From NCBI RefSeq assembly GCF_010119935.1, contig NZ_CP048209.1:4467001-4531000 (forward strand): a stretch of DNA of 64,000 nt, given 5' to 3'. A program made the position numbers and the translations under genes. Under the pieces are notes generated by a model. It had not been told where the DNA came from and searched no databases. It saw only the letters and a list, made by a program, of their open reading frames with translations. Position 1 is the stretch's first letter. Every line of letters begins with the position of its first letter. The stretch is from Paenibacillus lycopersici. Lineage in GTDB: Bacteria > Bacillota > Bacilli > Paenibacillales > Paenibacillaceae. Positions 52,412-61,389 of this stretch are shown in pieces.

Positions 52412-52715
52412 ATCAAAAAAGCTCCCGTCCTCCGCCTGCATCAGGCTAAAGGGACGAGAGCTGTCGTTTACGAAGCAATCGTGGTACCACCCACATTCCG
52501 AAACAGCGGGATAACCCGCGAGGTTTCGCTTTATCCGGTTAACGCCCGGCTACGCATTACAGCTACTGAACAAGCGCGGTGCATGAGCTTGCAGGTTCGC
52601 CGCATGTCCTCAAGGGGGTCTATTCGCTCCAGCACGCCGAGGATTCTTCCAGCCAAGGAATCCATCTCTGAGTCGGTGCAGACAGAGCGAAGCTGTCCTA
52701 TCATCGGATCGACAC
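52412..52715 (-). promoter_or_regulatory. T-box leader of hisS-aspS
   Basis: The T-box core GGGTGGTACCACG lies at 52492-52480 on the minus strand, followed by a terminator (AGCTCTCGTCCC with GGACGGGAGCT) and TTTTTT. The leader is about 290 nt. A GAC triplet at 52620-52618 in a GAATAGACC context is one candidate specifier (Asp), but I could not fold stem I with certainty, and a His codon remains possible. Confidence 0.92.
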
Positions 52716-52727
52716 ATTATTTCGTAT

Positions 52728-52756
52728 ATCTTAGCATTCCAGTTTTGACCTGTCAA
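52728..52756 (-). promoter_or_regulatory. Sigma-A promoter of hisS
   Basis: On the minus strand a perfect TTGACA (52756-52751), a 17-nt spacer and TAAGAT (52733-52728) precede the T-box leader. The -35 abuts the target duplication of the insertion element. Confidence 0.85.
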
Positions 52757-52773
52757 TATACATCCGTACCGCC
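52757..52773. repeat. Left 17-bp target-site duplication of the IS element
   Basis: TATACATCCGTACCGCC is repeated exactly at 54220-54236, on the other side of the element. Confidence 0.85.
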
Positions 52774-52826
52774 TGTTGTTCGTCTGTGATAATGTCACCC
52801 TGTAACTGTTCTGAGATAATGTCACT

Positions 52827-54146
52827 ATGAGACAGGAGACCATGACATTGACGAACACAGAGCTGAAGAAGGTATTGGTTGTGGAGAAAGTGTTGGATGG
52901 ACACATGACGAATGAGGAAGGAGCTGCCCTGCTGGGGCTTTCGGTTAGACAGGTTCAACGTCTGAAAAAACGTTATCAAGTCGGAAACGCTGGGGGGATC
53001 GCTCACGGCAATCGCGGACGTAAGCCCGTTCATGCCTTGTCCGCGGAAATCAAGGATCGAGTCGCGGAACTTTACACACAAAAGTATCAAGGCAGCAACA
53101 GCTGTCACTTTGCCGAACTGCTTGCTGAGCATGAGGGGATTGAACTAAGCGGCGTCAGCACACGTCGCATTCTCCTCACCAAGGGTTTGAAATCGGCGAA
53201 ACAGCGTAGACGTTCGAAGGTGCACCAGCCCCGTAAACGTCGCTCCCAAGTCGGTATGCTTTGGCAGATCGACGCAACTCCGTATGCTTGGCTCGAGGAT
53301 CGTGCCCCTGTCTTTGCCCTTCACGCCGCCATCGACGACGCTACCGGCATCGTGACAGGCGCCGTATTCATGCCCACTGAATGCCGCGAAGGGTATTCGC
53401 TTGTGATGATGCAGGGAATCAAGAAACAAGGCATCCCACTCGGACTCTACAGCGATCGCCACACCATCTTCCGTTCGCCGAACGAGAAACTTACCTTGGA
53501 GCAGCAGCTTGCTGGCATGACCAAGCCCCTCTCGCACTTTGGCAAGGCTATGCATGAATTGGGCATCGAACACATCAAGGCCGTCACGCCGCAAGCCAAG
53601 GGCCGCATTGAGCGCCTCTGGGTGACGCTGCAGGACCGCCTCGTCATTGAGCTGCGATTGCTCGGTGTATCGACCATCGAGGAGGCCAATAAGGCACTCC
53701 CCAAGCTTATCGCCAAGCACAACAAGCAGTTTGCCGTAGCCCCCGTATCTGCCGACTCCGCTTACCGCAAGCTTGGCAAGGACGTACGCTTAGAGCATGT
53801 ATTCACGACACGTGAACATCGTAAGCTGGGTACGGGCCGAACGCTTTCGTACGGCGGGAGGATTTACACCTTCGCCAAGGCGGTACCGGGACACTGGGAT
53901 GCCAAATCCGTTGTCGAGGTCCGAGAGACACTTAGCGGGGCCTTGCTGATCTGGCACAACGGAGAGGCCTTAATGCTGAAGGAGACCACGAAAGCGGTCC
54001 GACAGGCGGAGAAGAAGCCCAATAAAAAAGCGGGTATTGCGCAGCCACGCAAACCCGCCGCTGACCATCCTTGGAAAAGGACGTATCAGGTACACCAAAA
54101 ACAGATTCAGAATACCACAATGCAAGGCCGAAACCAAGCCACCTGA
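52827..54146 (+). CDS. ISNCY-type DDE transposase
   Basis: This 439-residue transposase has an N-terminal helix-turn-helix (NEEGAALLGLSVRQVQRLKKRY, about 30-52) and an integrase-core domain. Catalytic acids fit DDE: Asp in LWQIDATPYAW, Asp in GLYSDRHTIF and Glu in KGRIERLWVTLQDRL. It is full length with no frameshift, so the element may still be active. AGGAG lies inside the first codons, so the true start may be the ATG at 52842. Confidence 0.9.
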   Translation: MRQETMTLTNTELKKVLVVEKVLDGHMTNEEGAALLGLSVRQVQRLKKRYQVGNAGGIAHGNRGRKPVHALSAEIKDRVAELYTQKYQGSNSCHFAELLAEHEGIELSGVSTRRILLTKGLKSAKQRRRSKVHQPRKRRSQVGMLWQIDATPYAWLEDRAPVFALHAAIDDATGIVTGAVFMPTECREGYSLVMMQGIKKQGIPLGLYSDRHTIFRSPNEKLTLEQQLAGMTKPLSHFGKAMHELGIEHIKAVTPQAKGRIERLWVTLQDRLVIELRLLGVSTIEEANKALPKLIAKHNKQFAVAPVSADSAYRKLGKDVRLEHVFTTREHRKLGTGRTLSYGGRIYTFAKAVPGHWDAKSVVEVRETLSGALLIWHNGEALMLKETTKAVRQAEKKPNKKAGIAQPRKPAADHPWKRTYQVHQKQIQNTTMQGRNQAT

Positions 54147-54168
54147 CGGTGGCTTTAAACTCAACGGG

Positions 54169-54219
54169 GGTGACATTTTCACAGAACAGTTAGGGTGACA
54201 TTCTCTCAGACAATTGACA
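54169..54219. repeat. Right terminal inverted repeat of the IS element
   Basis: Read inward it aligns with the left end at 52774-52825 over about 50 bp with one gap and scattered mismatches. Confidence 0.85.
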
Positions 54220-54236
54220 TATACATCCGTACCGCC
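54220..54236. repeat. Right 17-bp target-site duplication of the IS element
   Basis: It is identical to 52757-52773. Confidence 0.85.
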
Positions 54237-54277
54237 CCATCCAGGCCTGAATAAAAACCCAATCCGGAAGAAGACAG

Positions 54278-54304
54278 AAAAAAACCTACAAACGCGTTGT
54301 AGGT
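54278..54304 (-). terminator. Minus-strand terminator in the 54-55 kb spacer
   Basis: ACCTACAA and TTGTAGGT enclose CGCGT and are followed by TTTTTT on the minus strand. The only candidate upstream is the small reading frame at 54501-54659 or read-through from dtd. Confidence 0.85.
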
Positions 54305-54500
54305 CCATCAATAATATATTCAAAAAAGGGGGTCGCTTTGTATTATAGGCTTGTCATGTTAGAGAAACATTGAAAACACGTTACAGTTATATTACAAAAA
54401 ATAAAGCGATTTCGCGCGATCCGCGTGCATTCGCCTTCGTCCGATCATGTTCGGCATCGTTTCGCATCGCTGCCAGCACAAACTGCCCGCCCGCATTATC

Positions 54501-54659
54501 TTATGGCGTTTTCGGCGGTACTACCGCCATTCTGCCAAGCTCCCCGCCCGCTTCGATGCCGGATTCCTCGCGGGCCAGCATGATCGCTTCGCGGCGATCG
54601 GCGTGCAGCAGCCGTTTGGCAGTCCTCTCAATGCCTTGTTCTTTGCGTGATTGGTGCAT
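54501..54659 (-). CDS. Possible small protein, 52 residues, unknown
   Basis: It starts MHQSRKEQGIERTAKRLL and ends MAVVPPKTP, is rich in Arg/Glu and has good host-like third positions. GGAGG lies 11 nt before the chosen ATG, and a terminator in the same direction lies about 200 nt downstream. I do not recognise a family. It could be a spore-associated small protein or not a gene at all. Confidence 0.4.
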   Translation of the reverse strand: MHQSRKEQGIERTAKRLLHADRREAIMLAREESGIEAGGELGRMAVVPPKTP

Positions 54660-55363
54660 GCTAGGTTCGACCTCCGCCGTATTCCGCGCCATCCGTGCGC
54701 GTGCTTATCAGCATCTAGTCTGCCCGCTTCCGGTCATTTCAACACGCATCGAGCGAATTCGGTCCGTCTGACTCGACGCTGCCTGCATCGGACTCGCCGC
54801 AGCCCTCTCGGATTCGTCCTTGTCCGTTCGCCCGTCAATGCAAAAAGACGGCATGCGCATGCCGCCGGATTGGCCAAAAACTATGCCAAAACACTATAGT
54901 AGGATCCGGATTCGCGCTGACTCGCGTCAGCTTGCACCCTGCACCATGCCCATGGAGAGATCCAGCGGCCGCTTCGCCGGTCTGGAATGGACGAGACTGC
55001 CGCTGCGTCATGACCTATTCGTCTGCATGTCGGCTAGGCCGCAATTCGACCAACCGAGCAAACTAACGGACAGGAGATCCGCTATTCGCTTCTTGATCAC
55101 CTGTCTTCCTAGGTTCGCGGACAGGAAATCCTTTATTCGGGCCGATTGCCATGTTTTCGGTGCCAGCCGGGGACAATAACGGATCCTGTGTCCGATCGCG
55201 AACTTCGAAAGCCGATTTTGTCAAAATAACGGAATCTCTGTCCGCCGGGCTCGGCGGGATTCCTTTCAATCCATGCGCACTTGACTAATCTAGGCACCCT
55301 GACAGCCTGACGGCATGTGCTGGCGACTTCCTTGCTAGCTTCCGATTTTGCTTCCGCGCCTGC
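54660..55363. repeat. Repeat-bearing spacer between the small ORF and dtd
   Basis: No convincing gene is seen in these 704 bases. Four copies of a degenerate 20-bp motif (best copy CGGACAGAGATTCCGTTATT) occur: 55067-55086 and 55118-55137 in that orientation, and 55175-55194 and 55225-55244 inverted. Together they form two opposed pairs. Reading frames here lack ribosome binding sites. Confidence 0.8.
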
Positions 55364-55807
55364 TTACGATTTGCTGTCGACAATCAACGTAACCGGTCCC
55401 CAGTTCGTCAGCGACACGTCCATCATCGCCCCGAAACGGCCGGTCTGCACCTCGAGCCCGGACGCGCGAAGCGCTTCGTTGAACGCGTCATACTGGGCCT
55501 CCGCTTGCTCGGGACGAGCCGCGGCCATGAAATTCGGCCGCCGGCCTTTGCGGCAGTCGCCGTAGAGCGTAAACTGCGACACGGACAGGATCGACCCGCC
55601 GATGTCCGCTGCCGACAGGTTCATTTTGCCGCTCTCGTCTTCGAAAATCCGCAAGCCGGCAATCTTGTCGGCCATCCAGCGAATATCGGATTCCGTATCC
55701 TCATGGGTCAGGCCGACCAGCAGAACGAGGCCATGCCCGATCGAGCCGACCGTCTCCCCGTCGACGGTAACGGCTGCTTGCTTGCTGCGCTGCACAACCA
55801 CTTTCAT
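55364..55807 (-). CDS. dtd: D-aminoacyl-tRNA deacylase
   Basis: This 147-residue enzyme removes D-amino acids (and glycine) mischarged onto tRNA. The MKVVVQRSKQAAVTVDG start, SVSQFTLYGDCRKGRRPNF with the conserved SQF(T) site, and the Gly-cisPro type loop NWGPVTLIVDS near the C-terminus are present. It lies 35 nt after rel, as in Bacillus. Confidence 0.96.
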   Translation of the reverse strand: MKVVVQRSKQAAVTVDGETVGSIGHGLVLLVGLTHEDTESDIRWMADKIAGLRIFEDESGKMNLSAADIGGSILSVSQFTLYGDCRKGRRPNFMAAARPEQAEAQYDAFNEALRASGLEVQTGRFGAMMDVSLTNWGPVTLIVDSKS

Positions 55808-55841
55808 GTTCGATTCCAGCTCCCTAACGCGGCCTTGTTGG

Positions 55842-58025
55842 CTATTGCATAATCCGTTGAACGGAATAAATATCCTTGACGCGCTTGATGCGCTCCACGA
55901 CGGACTGCAAATGCTCGATGTTCTTGATGAGCACCGTCATATGAATCAACGCCAATTTGTTTTTGTCCGAACGGGCGGAAACTTCCGAAATGTTCGTCTT
56001 GCTCTCCGACACCGCTTGCAGCACTTCGTTCAACAGCCCCGAACGGTCATGCCCCGTAATCTCGATATCGACGCTGTAATTCGCCTCGACCGATTCTTCC
56101 CATGCCACTTCGATCATCCGCGCCGCTTCTTCCCCTTCGGCGCTCGACGTCAGATTCGTGCAGTCCGCGCGATGGACGGATACGCCTCGGCCGCGCGTAA
56201 TATAACCGACGATGGCATCGCCCGGAACCGGATTGCAGCAGCGGGCGAAGCGGACGAGCAAATTGTCCACGCCTTTGACCGATACGCCGTGCGTCGGCCG
56301 CGACTTGCGAAGCGAGGTCGACGACTTCACTTCCTTCATTTCGTTCGTCAGGACGATCTGGCTCGCCTCTTCGGCTTCCTTGCGCATCTTCTCGGTCAGC
56401 TTCGTGCAGATCTGGGCGGCGGTGATGCCGCCGAACCCTACGGCGGACAGCATATCCTCGATGTCGTTGAACGTATATTTGTACGCCGCTTCCTGCAGCT
56501 GTGCATCCGACATCAGGCTCGGCGGCTCGAGTCCGAGACGCTTCAGCTCGCGCTCGATCGCCTCGCGGCCTTTGACGATGTTCTCTTCGCGGCGTTCCTT
56601 CTTGAACCACTGCTTGATCTTGCTGCGCGCGTGGGAGGACTGGGCGATCTTGATCCAGTCCTGGCTCGGGCCGTAGGAATGCTTCGACGTCAAGATCTCG
56701 ACGATATCGCCGGTCTTCAGCTTATAGTCGAGCGGAACGATGCGGCCGTTCACCTTGGAGCCGATCGTCCGGTTGCCGACCTCGGTATGGATTCGGTAGG
56801 CGAAATCGAGCGGCACGGCGCCGGCCGGCAGCTCGAACACTTCGCCTTTCGGCGTAAACACGAACACAAGGTCGGAGAAAAAGTCCATCTTGAGCGATTC
56901 GACGAATTCCGACGCGTCCCGCGCTTCGTGCTGCAGCTCGATGATTTCGCGGAACAGCGTCAGTTTGTCCTCGAACGAGCCCGACGGGACGACGCCGCCT
57001 TCCTTGTACGCCCAGTGCGCCGCGATCCCGAACTCGGACGTGCGGTGCATTTCCCAGGTGCGGATCTGCACTTCGGTCGGTTCGCCGGTCGGACCGATCA
57101 CGGTCGTATGCAGCGACTGGTACATGTTCGCCTTCGGCATCGCGATATAATCCTTGAACCGGCCGGGCATCGGCTTCCACAGCGTGTGGATGATGCCGAG
57201 CGTCGCGTAACAGTCCTTGATATTGTCGACGATAATCCGAATCGCGAGCAGGTCGTAAATTTCGTTGAACTGCTTGCTCCGCGACGTCATTTTCTTATAG
57301 ATGCTGTAAATATGCTTCGGCCGCCCCGAAATATCGCCTTCGATGCCCATGTCGTCAAGCTTCTCGCGAATGCGGGCGATGACGTCGGAGATGTACTGCT
57401 CCCGCTCCGCGCGCTTCTTCTTCATGAGATTGGCGATCCGGTAATACTGCTGCGGATTCAAATAGCGGAGGGCGATGTCCTCCATTTCCCATTTGATCGC
57501 GGAAATGCCGAGCCGATGCGCGATCGGGCAGAAGATCTCCAGCGTCTCGTAGGCGATCCGCCGCTGCGCTTCCTCGGATTGATACTTGAGCGTGCGCATA
57601 TTATGAAGCCGGTCGGCCAGCTTGATGAGAATGACGCGCATGTCCTGCGCCATCGCGACGAACATTTTGCGGTAATTCTCGTTCTGCTGCTCTTCCTTGG
57701 AACGGAATTGAATCTTCTCCAGCTTGGTCAAACCATCCACGACGGCCGCGCATGCCTCGCCGAACCGGGAGCGCACTTCCTCCAGCGGAACGGTCGTATC
57801 TTCGACCACATCATGAAGGAGCGCCGCGATAATCGACAATACGTCCATCTGCATATTGACGAGAATTTCCGCAACGGCTACAGGATGCAATATATACGGC
57901 TCGCCCGACTTGCGCACTTGCCCGTGATGGGCTTGATCGGCAAATTCATAAGCTTCCGTAATTCGTTTCAAGTCTTGTTCCTTCATGTAGGTTGATGCTT
58001 TATCGAGTAGCTGCTCTATGCCCAT
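55842..58025 (-). CDS. rel: Bifunctional (p)ppGpp synthetase/hydrolase Rel
   Basis: This 727-residue stringent-response enzyme has an HD hydrolase domain (HDVVEDTTV, about 70-78), a synthetase domain (GIHTLWKPMPGRFKDYIAMPKANMYQSLHTTV, about 270-305), TGS (VFVFTPKGEVFELPAGAVPLDFAYRIHT, about 390-415), a zinc-finger/CC region and a C-terminal ACT domain. Both catalytic domains look intact, so it can make and degrade alarmone. With relQ it is the second alarmone gene in the window. Confidence 0.97.
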   Translation of the reverse strand: MGIEQLLDKASTYMKEQDLKRITEAYEFADQAHHGQVRKSGEPYILHPVAVAEILVNMQMDVLSIIAALLHDVVEDTTVPLEEVRSRFGEACAAVVDGLTKLEKIQFRSKEEQQNENYRKMFVAMAQDMRVILIKLADRLHNMRTLKYQSEEAQRRIAYETLEIFCPIAHRLGISAIKWEMEDIALRYLNPQQYYRIANLMKKKRAEREQYISDVIARIREKLDDMGIEGDISGRPKHIYSIYKKMTSRSKQFNEIYDLLAIRIIVDNIKDCYATLGIIHTLWKPMPGRFKDYIAMPKANMYQSLHTTVIGPTGEPTEVQIRTWEMHRTSEFGIAAHWAYKEGGVVPSGSFEDKLTLFREIIELQHEARDASEFVESLKMDFFSDLVFVFTPKGEVFELPAGAVPLDFAYRIHTEVGNRTIGSKVNGRIVPLDYKLKTGDIVEILTSKHSYGPSQDWIKIAQSSHARSKIKQWFKKERREENIVKGREAIERELKRLGLEPPSLMSDAQLQEAAYKYTFNDIEDMLSAVGFGGITAAQICTKLTEKMRKEAEEASQIVLTNEMKEVKSSTSLRKSRPTHGVSVKGVDNLLVRFARCCNPVPGDAIVGYITRGRGVSVHRADCTNLTSSAEGEEAARMIEVAWEESVEANYSVDIEITGHDRSGLLNEVLQAVSESKTNISEVSARSDKNKLALIHMTVLIKNIEHLQSVVERIKRVKDIYSVQRIMQ

Positions 58026-58249
58026 GAATGTTCCTTTCCGGAAAAGCGCGCGTCCGTGCTGCTTTCCAAATCAATTCCGAATGATTCCCGGTCCTGCGAG
58101 ATCAAGGTGAAATGGTCGCTCATCGTCGTTCTGCCCGCGTTTTTTCTATCATTATGCCTGTTTTCAAGCCTTTCCGTCAACCATCGCGATTGCAGAACGC
58201 CGGACGACAGAAGCGGCAGCTTCCGTGTCCGGCGCAGGGCGAATCCCAA
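58026..58249. other. Spacer between apt and rel
   Basis: 224 bases with no convincing gene or terminator. It should hold the rel promoter if rel is not transcribed from apt; I could not choose a clear promoter. Confidence 0.4.
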
Positions 58250-58762
58250 TTAATAGGTCACGAGCGAGAAAATATCGATATTGCCGAGTTTGCTGCGCCC
58301 GTCCAAATAGCCGAGCTCGATCAGGAACGCCGCGCCGACCACTTCGCCGCCGAGCTGCTCGATCAGGTTGATCGTCGTCGCGATCGTTCCGCCCGTCGCG
58401 AGCAGGTCGTCGGCGATCAGCACCTTTTGCCCCGGCTTGATGGCGTCCTTGTGAATCGTCAGCTTGTCTTTGCCGTATTCCAGATCGTAGCTGGCCTCGA
58501 CGACCTCGCCGGGCAGCTTGCCGCTTTTGCGGATCGGCACGAAGCCGGCGCCCATGGACACCGCGAGCGGCGCGCCGATAATGAAGCCGCGCGCTTCCGG
58601 TCCTGCGATGAGATCGATCTGCTTGTTCTGGACCGCTTGCTTGATTTCGTTAATGGCCGCGGCGTATACGGCGCCGTTGTTGGTCAGCGTCGTAATGTCT
58701 TTGAACCGGATGCCCGGCTGCGGGAAATCGGGGATGACCCGGATATATTCTTTATAATTCAT
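58250..58762 (-). CDS. apt: Adenine phosphoribosyltransferase
   Basis: This 170-residue salvage enzyme makes AMP from adenine and PRPP. IPDFPQPGIRFKDITTL (about 8-24), the adenine-site GPEARGFIIGAPLA and the PRPP loop VLIADDLLATGGTI (about 120-133) are intact. Its ATG overlaps the recJ stop as ATGA. Confidence 0.97.
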   Translation of the reverse strand: MNYKEYIRVIPDFPQPGIRFKDITTLTNNGAVYAAAINEIKQAVQNKQIDLIAGPEARGFIIGAPLAVSMGAGFVPIRKSGKLPGEVVEASYDLEYGKDKLTIHKDAIKPGQKVLIADDLLATGGTIATTINLIEQLGGEVVGAAFLIELGYLDGRSKLGNIDIFSLVTY

Positions 58763-61212
58763 GCGTGGACGACTCCTTCGTTCTGATCATTATGGGTAAT
58801 ACTCTTCTGCACGTTCAGCCACTCCGACAATTGCTTGACCGGCAGGGAGAGAATCGCATTGGACTCCGCTTTCCGGCTGCCGTCGCGGTACGTGCGGGAC
58901 AGCGACAGCTCCTTCTTGCCCGTCACCGCGCTGAGCGTGATCATGCCGTTCTCGCTGGCGATGAACTGCAGCTCCTCGAATACGCCGAGCATCAAGCCGA
59001 CGCTCCGCGGGGAACGCTCCAGCCGCTGAGCCAGCGTCTCTCTGCCGCTGCTCTCCGGCAGCGGACATTCGCGCCGCAGCAGCTGGTACAGCCGGCCGAA
59101 TTCCTCGCGCGTCGGGAATTCGCACTGCTCCTTGTCGATGCCGTAGAGAAGATGCACGGCTTCGAGCTCTTGGCAGGCTGCGACGGCGGCGGACAACCGC
59201 TCAGCGGACGGCGGCTTGCCGGCGACGATCAAATGACGGCCTAATACACTTTGCCCGATCAGCTCGTCATATGTCAAGAGCCGAAATGCTGGCGGAAGCT
59301 GGAAAGGCGCGGATTGATCGGATTGATCGGATCCGGATTGCTCGGATTGTACCGCGGCTTCCTTCCACTGCTCGTTCGGGACGAGCACGATGCCTCCCGT
59401 CTGGGCAATGCCCGTCGCGGACAGCAGGCGGACCGCCGCCGCGACCGAATCGCAATCCGGCTCGCCGCGCTTATCGAACAGCTGAATATGCGGTACGCGC
59501 AGATCGCTCAGCATAAATTGCGCCTTGCGCTGGCCGTTCCATTCGTTGATCGCCAATTCGCCGACGACTTCGACTTTCGCACCGCTGGTCAGCCGCTCCG
59601 CCAGATGGCCGTACCCGAAGCCGACGGCGTCCAGCATCTTCCCTTGCCCGGCCAGCGACAGCTTCAGATGCGCGCCGTCCTTGCCCATCGTCTTGCGGTC
59701 CGCCAGCGTTATGCCGGTCAGGAGCAGTTTGGGCGCCGCGTTGCCCGCGCCGAACGGCTCCAGCTTCGCGAGCTGCTCGCGCACCTTAAGCGTGGCGTCT
59801 TCCATCTTGCAGGACAAATCGACCGTCAGCTTAGGCACCCAGTCTTCCGGCTCCAGCCAAGCGTCCGCAAGGCCGGACAGCTTCTCCTCGAACGGAGCGA
59901 GGTTGTCGCGGTGCAGCGTCATGCCGGCCGCCGCCTGGTGGCCGCCGTAATGCTCGAGCCATTCCTCGCATTCCGTCAAGGCCGCGTGCAGGTCATAGCC
60001 TTCGATGGAGCGGGCCGAGCCCTTGCACTTGCCGGTCTCCGCATCGATGCCGAGAATAATCGTCGGCTTGTAGTGCTTCTCGATCATTTTGGAGGCGACG
60101 ATGCCGACGACGCCGGCGTTCCATCCTTCGCCCGCCAGCACGATGACCGACGGAGCGGGCTTCCCCGCTTCCTTCGCCGCTTCGCGCTTGGCGGCCCACA
60201 TCGCTTGCGCCTGCTGCACGATGTCGTCCACGATGCCCTGCCGCTCCTTGTTCAGCGCGTCGAGCCGGAAAGCGCCGGCGGCGGCCGCTTCATCGGTGCC
60301 GGCCGTGAGCAGCTCGACCGCGGCATTCGCGTGATCGAGCCGTCCTGCCGCATTGATGCGCGGCGCCATGCTAAACGCGATATGCGTCGCCAGCAATGCC
60401 GGCAGCTCGACGCCGCCGACTTCGGCTAACGCCCGGAATCCGGGCTTGTCCGTCTGCCGGAGCTGTTCCAGCCCGAACCGGACGAGCACGCGGTTCTCGT
60501 CCGTGAGCGGCATCAGGTCGGCGACCGTGCCCAGCGCCACGACGTCCGTCCATTCCAGCGGCGGCTCGCCGAGCAGCGCCGTCGCCAGCTTGAAGGCGAC
60601 GCCGACGCCCGCCAGCCCCTTGAACGGATAGTCGCAATCCGCCTGCTTCGGATTCACGATCGCGTATGCGTTCGGCAGGATATGAGGCGGTTCATGGTGA
60701 TCGGTCACGATTACGTCGATGCCGAGCTCGGCCGCATAGGCGATTTCGTCCACCGCGCTGATGCCGGTGTCGACGGTCACGATCAAAGTCACGCCCGCCG
60801 CCGCCGCCGCGTCGAGCGCACGCTTGTTCAAGCCGTACCCTTCCAGCGTCCGATGCGGAATATAGTGGTCGAAGCTCAGCTCCAGCCGTTTGAACAGATA
60901 CGTCATGAGCGTCGTGGAGGATACGCCGTCGGCATCGTAATCGCCGTATATTCGAACGCGCTCGCCATGCGCTCTCGCAAGCGATATTCGCTCCGAAGCC
61001 GCCTTCATTCCTTTCAACAGGAACGGATCATGCAGACACTCGATGCCGCCGTGCAGAAATTGCCTCGCCGACTCCACGCGGTCATAACCGCGCTGCACGA
61101 GCAGCCTGGCGACAAGCGGCGATAGCGATAAAGAGCGCGCCAATACCGCCGCGCGGGCTTCGCCTTCCACATCGAGGGACGCGAGGCTCCAGCGTGTTTT
61201 TGATTGCAGCAA
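58759..61212 (-). CDS. recJ: Single-stranded-DNA exonuclease RecJ
   Basis: This 817-residue 5'-3' exonuclease of the DHH family has YGDYDADGVSSTTLM (motif I), DTGISAVDEI, VTDHHEPP (DHH motif), the DHHA1 segment with GGHQAAAGMTL, an OB fold, and an extra C-terminal domain of about 230 residues seen in Firmicute RecJ. I start it at the TTG at 61212, which has GAGG 10 nt upstream and matches the KTRWSL start of relatives; an ATG 53 codons earlier is less likely. Confidence 0.93.
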   Translation of the reverse strand: MLQSKTRWSLASLDVEGEARAAVLARSLSLSPLVARLLVQRGYDRVESARQFLHGGIECLHDPFLLKGMKAASERISLARAHGERVRIYGDYDADGVSSTTLMTYLFKRLELSFDHYIPHRTLEGYGLNKRALDAAAAAGVTLIVTVDTGISAVDEIAYAAELGIDVIVTDHHEPPHILPNAYAIVNPKQADCDYPFKGLAGVGVAFKLATALLGEPPLEWTDVVALGTVADLMPLTDENRVLVRFGLEQLRQTDKPGFRALAEVGGVELPALLATHIAFSMAPRINAAGRLDHANAAVELLTAGTDEAAAAGAFRLDALNKERQGIVDDIVQQAQAMWAAKREAAKEAGKPAPSVIVLAGEGWNAGVVGIVASKMIEKHYKPTIILGIDAETGKCKGSARSIEGYDLHAALTECEEWLEHYGGHQAAAGMTLHRDNLAPFEEKLSGLADAWLEPEDWVPKLTVDLSCKMEDATLKVREQLAKLEPFGAGNAAPKLLLTGITLADRKTMGKDGAHLKLSLAGQGKMLDAVGFGYGHLAERLTSGAKVEVVGELAINEWNGQRKAQFMLSDLRVPHIQLFDKRGEPDCDSVAAAVRLLSATGIAQTGGIVLVPNEQWKEAAVQSEQSGSDQSDQSAPFQLPPAFRLLTYDELIGQSVLGRHLIVAGKPPSAERLSAAVAACQELEAVHLLYGIDKEQCEFPTREEFGRLYQLLRRECPLPESSGRETLAQRLERSPRSVGLMLGVFEELQFIASENGMITLSAVTGKKELSLSRTYRDGSRKAESNAILSLPVKQLSEWLNVQKSITHNDQNEGVVHA

Positions 61213-61389
61213 ATCGCTGACACCTCTCTCTATAAGGTGAAACGGCACCGCATGCCTCGCGGCGCGGTGCGTTTCTTGTAGCGGAAAATCCGGGTTGATG
61301 CGGCGTGCGATGCCGAGTGCGCTATCGATTAACCGTAGCATATGCGGGCCGCCGGCAAATCCGGATTTCAAAAAAATGAACGCTAGCTG

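Larger units (their letters stand above)
52774..54219 (+). mobile_element. Intact insertion sequence, ISNCY (ISDol1-like) type, 1446 bp
   Basis: The element holds one transposase gene between related terminal inverted repeats of about 50 bp. The left end (TGTTGTTCGTCTGTGATAAT) and the right end read inward (TGTCAATTGTCTGAGAGAAT) share the inner block AATGTCACCCT and an AACTGTTCTG block. It is flanked by a 17-bp direct duplication, so both ends and the insertion event look intact and fairly recent. Family placement rests on the transposase sequence and repeat style. Confidence 0.85.

Noticed and set aside
54370..54771. 133-codon plus-strand frame in the spacer
   Set aside because: No ribosome binding site, Ser/Arg-rich, and it opposes the better-supported small minus-strand frame.
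55602..57995. 797-codon plus-strand frame opposite rel
   Set aside because: Mirror of rel, with no domain and an Arg/His-rich composition.
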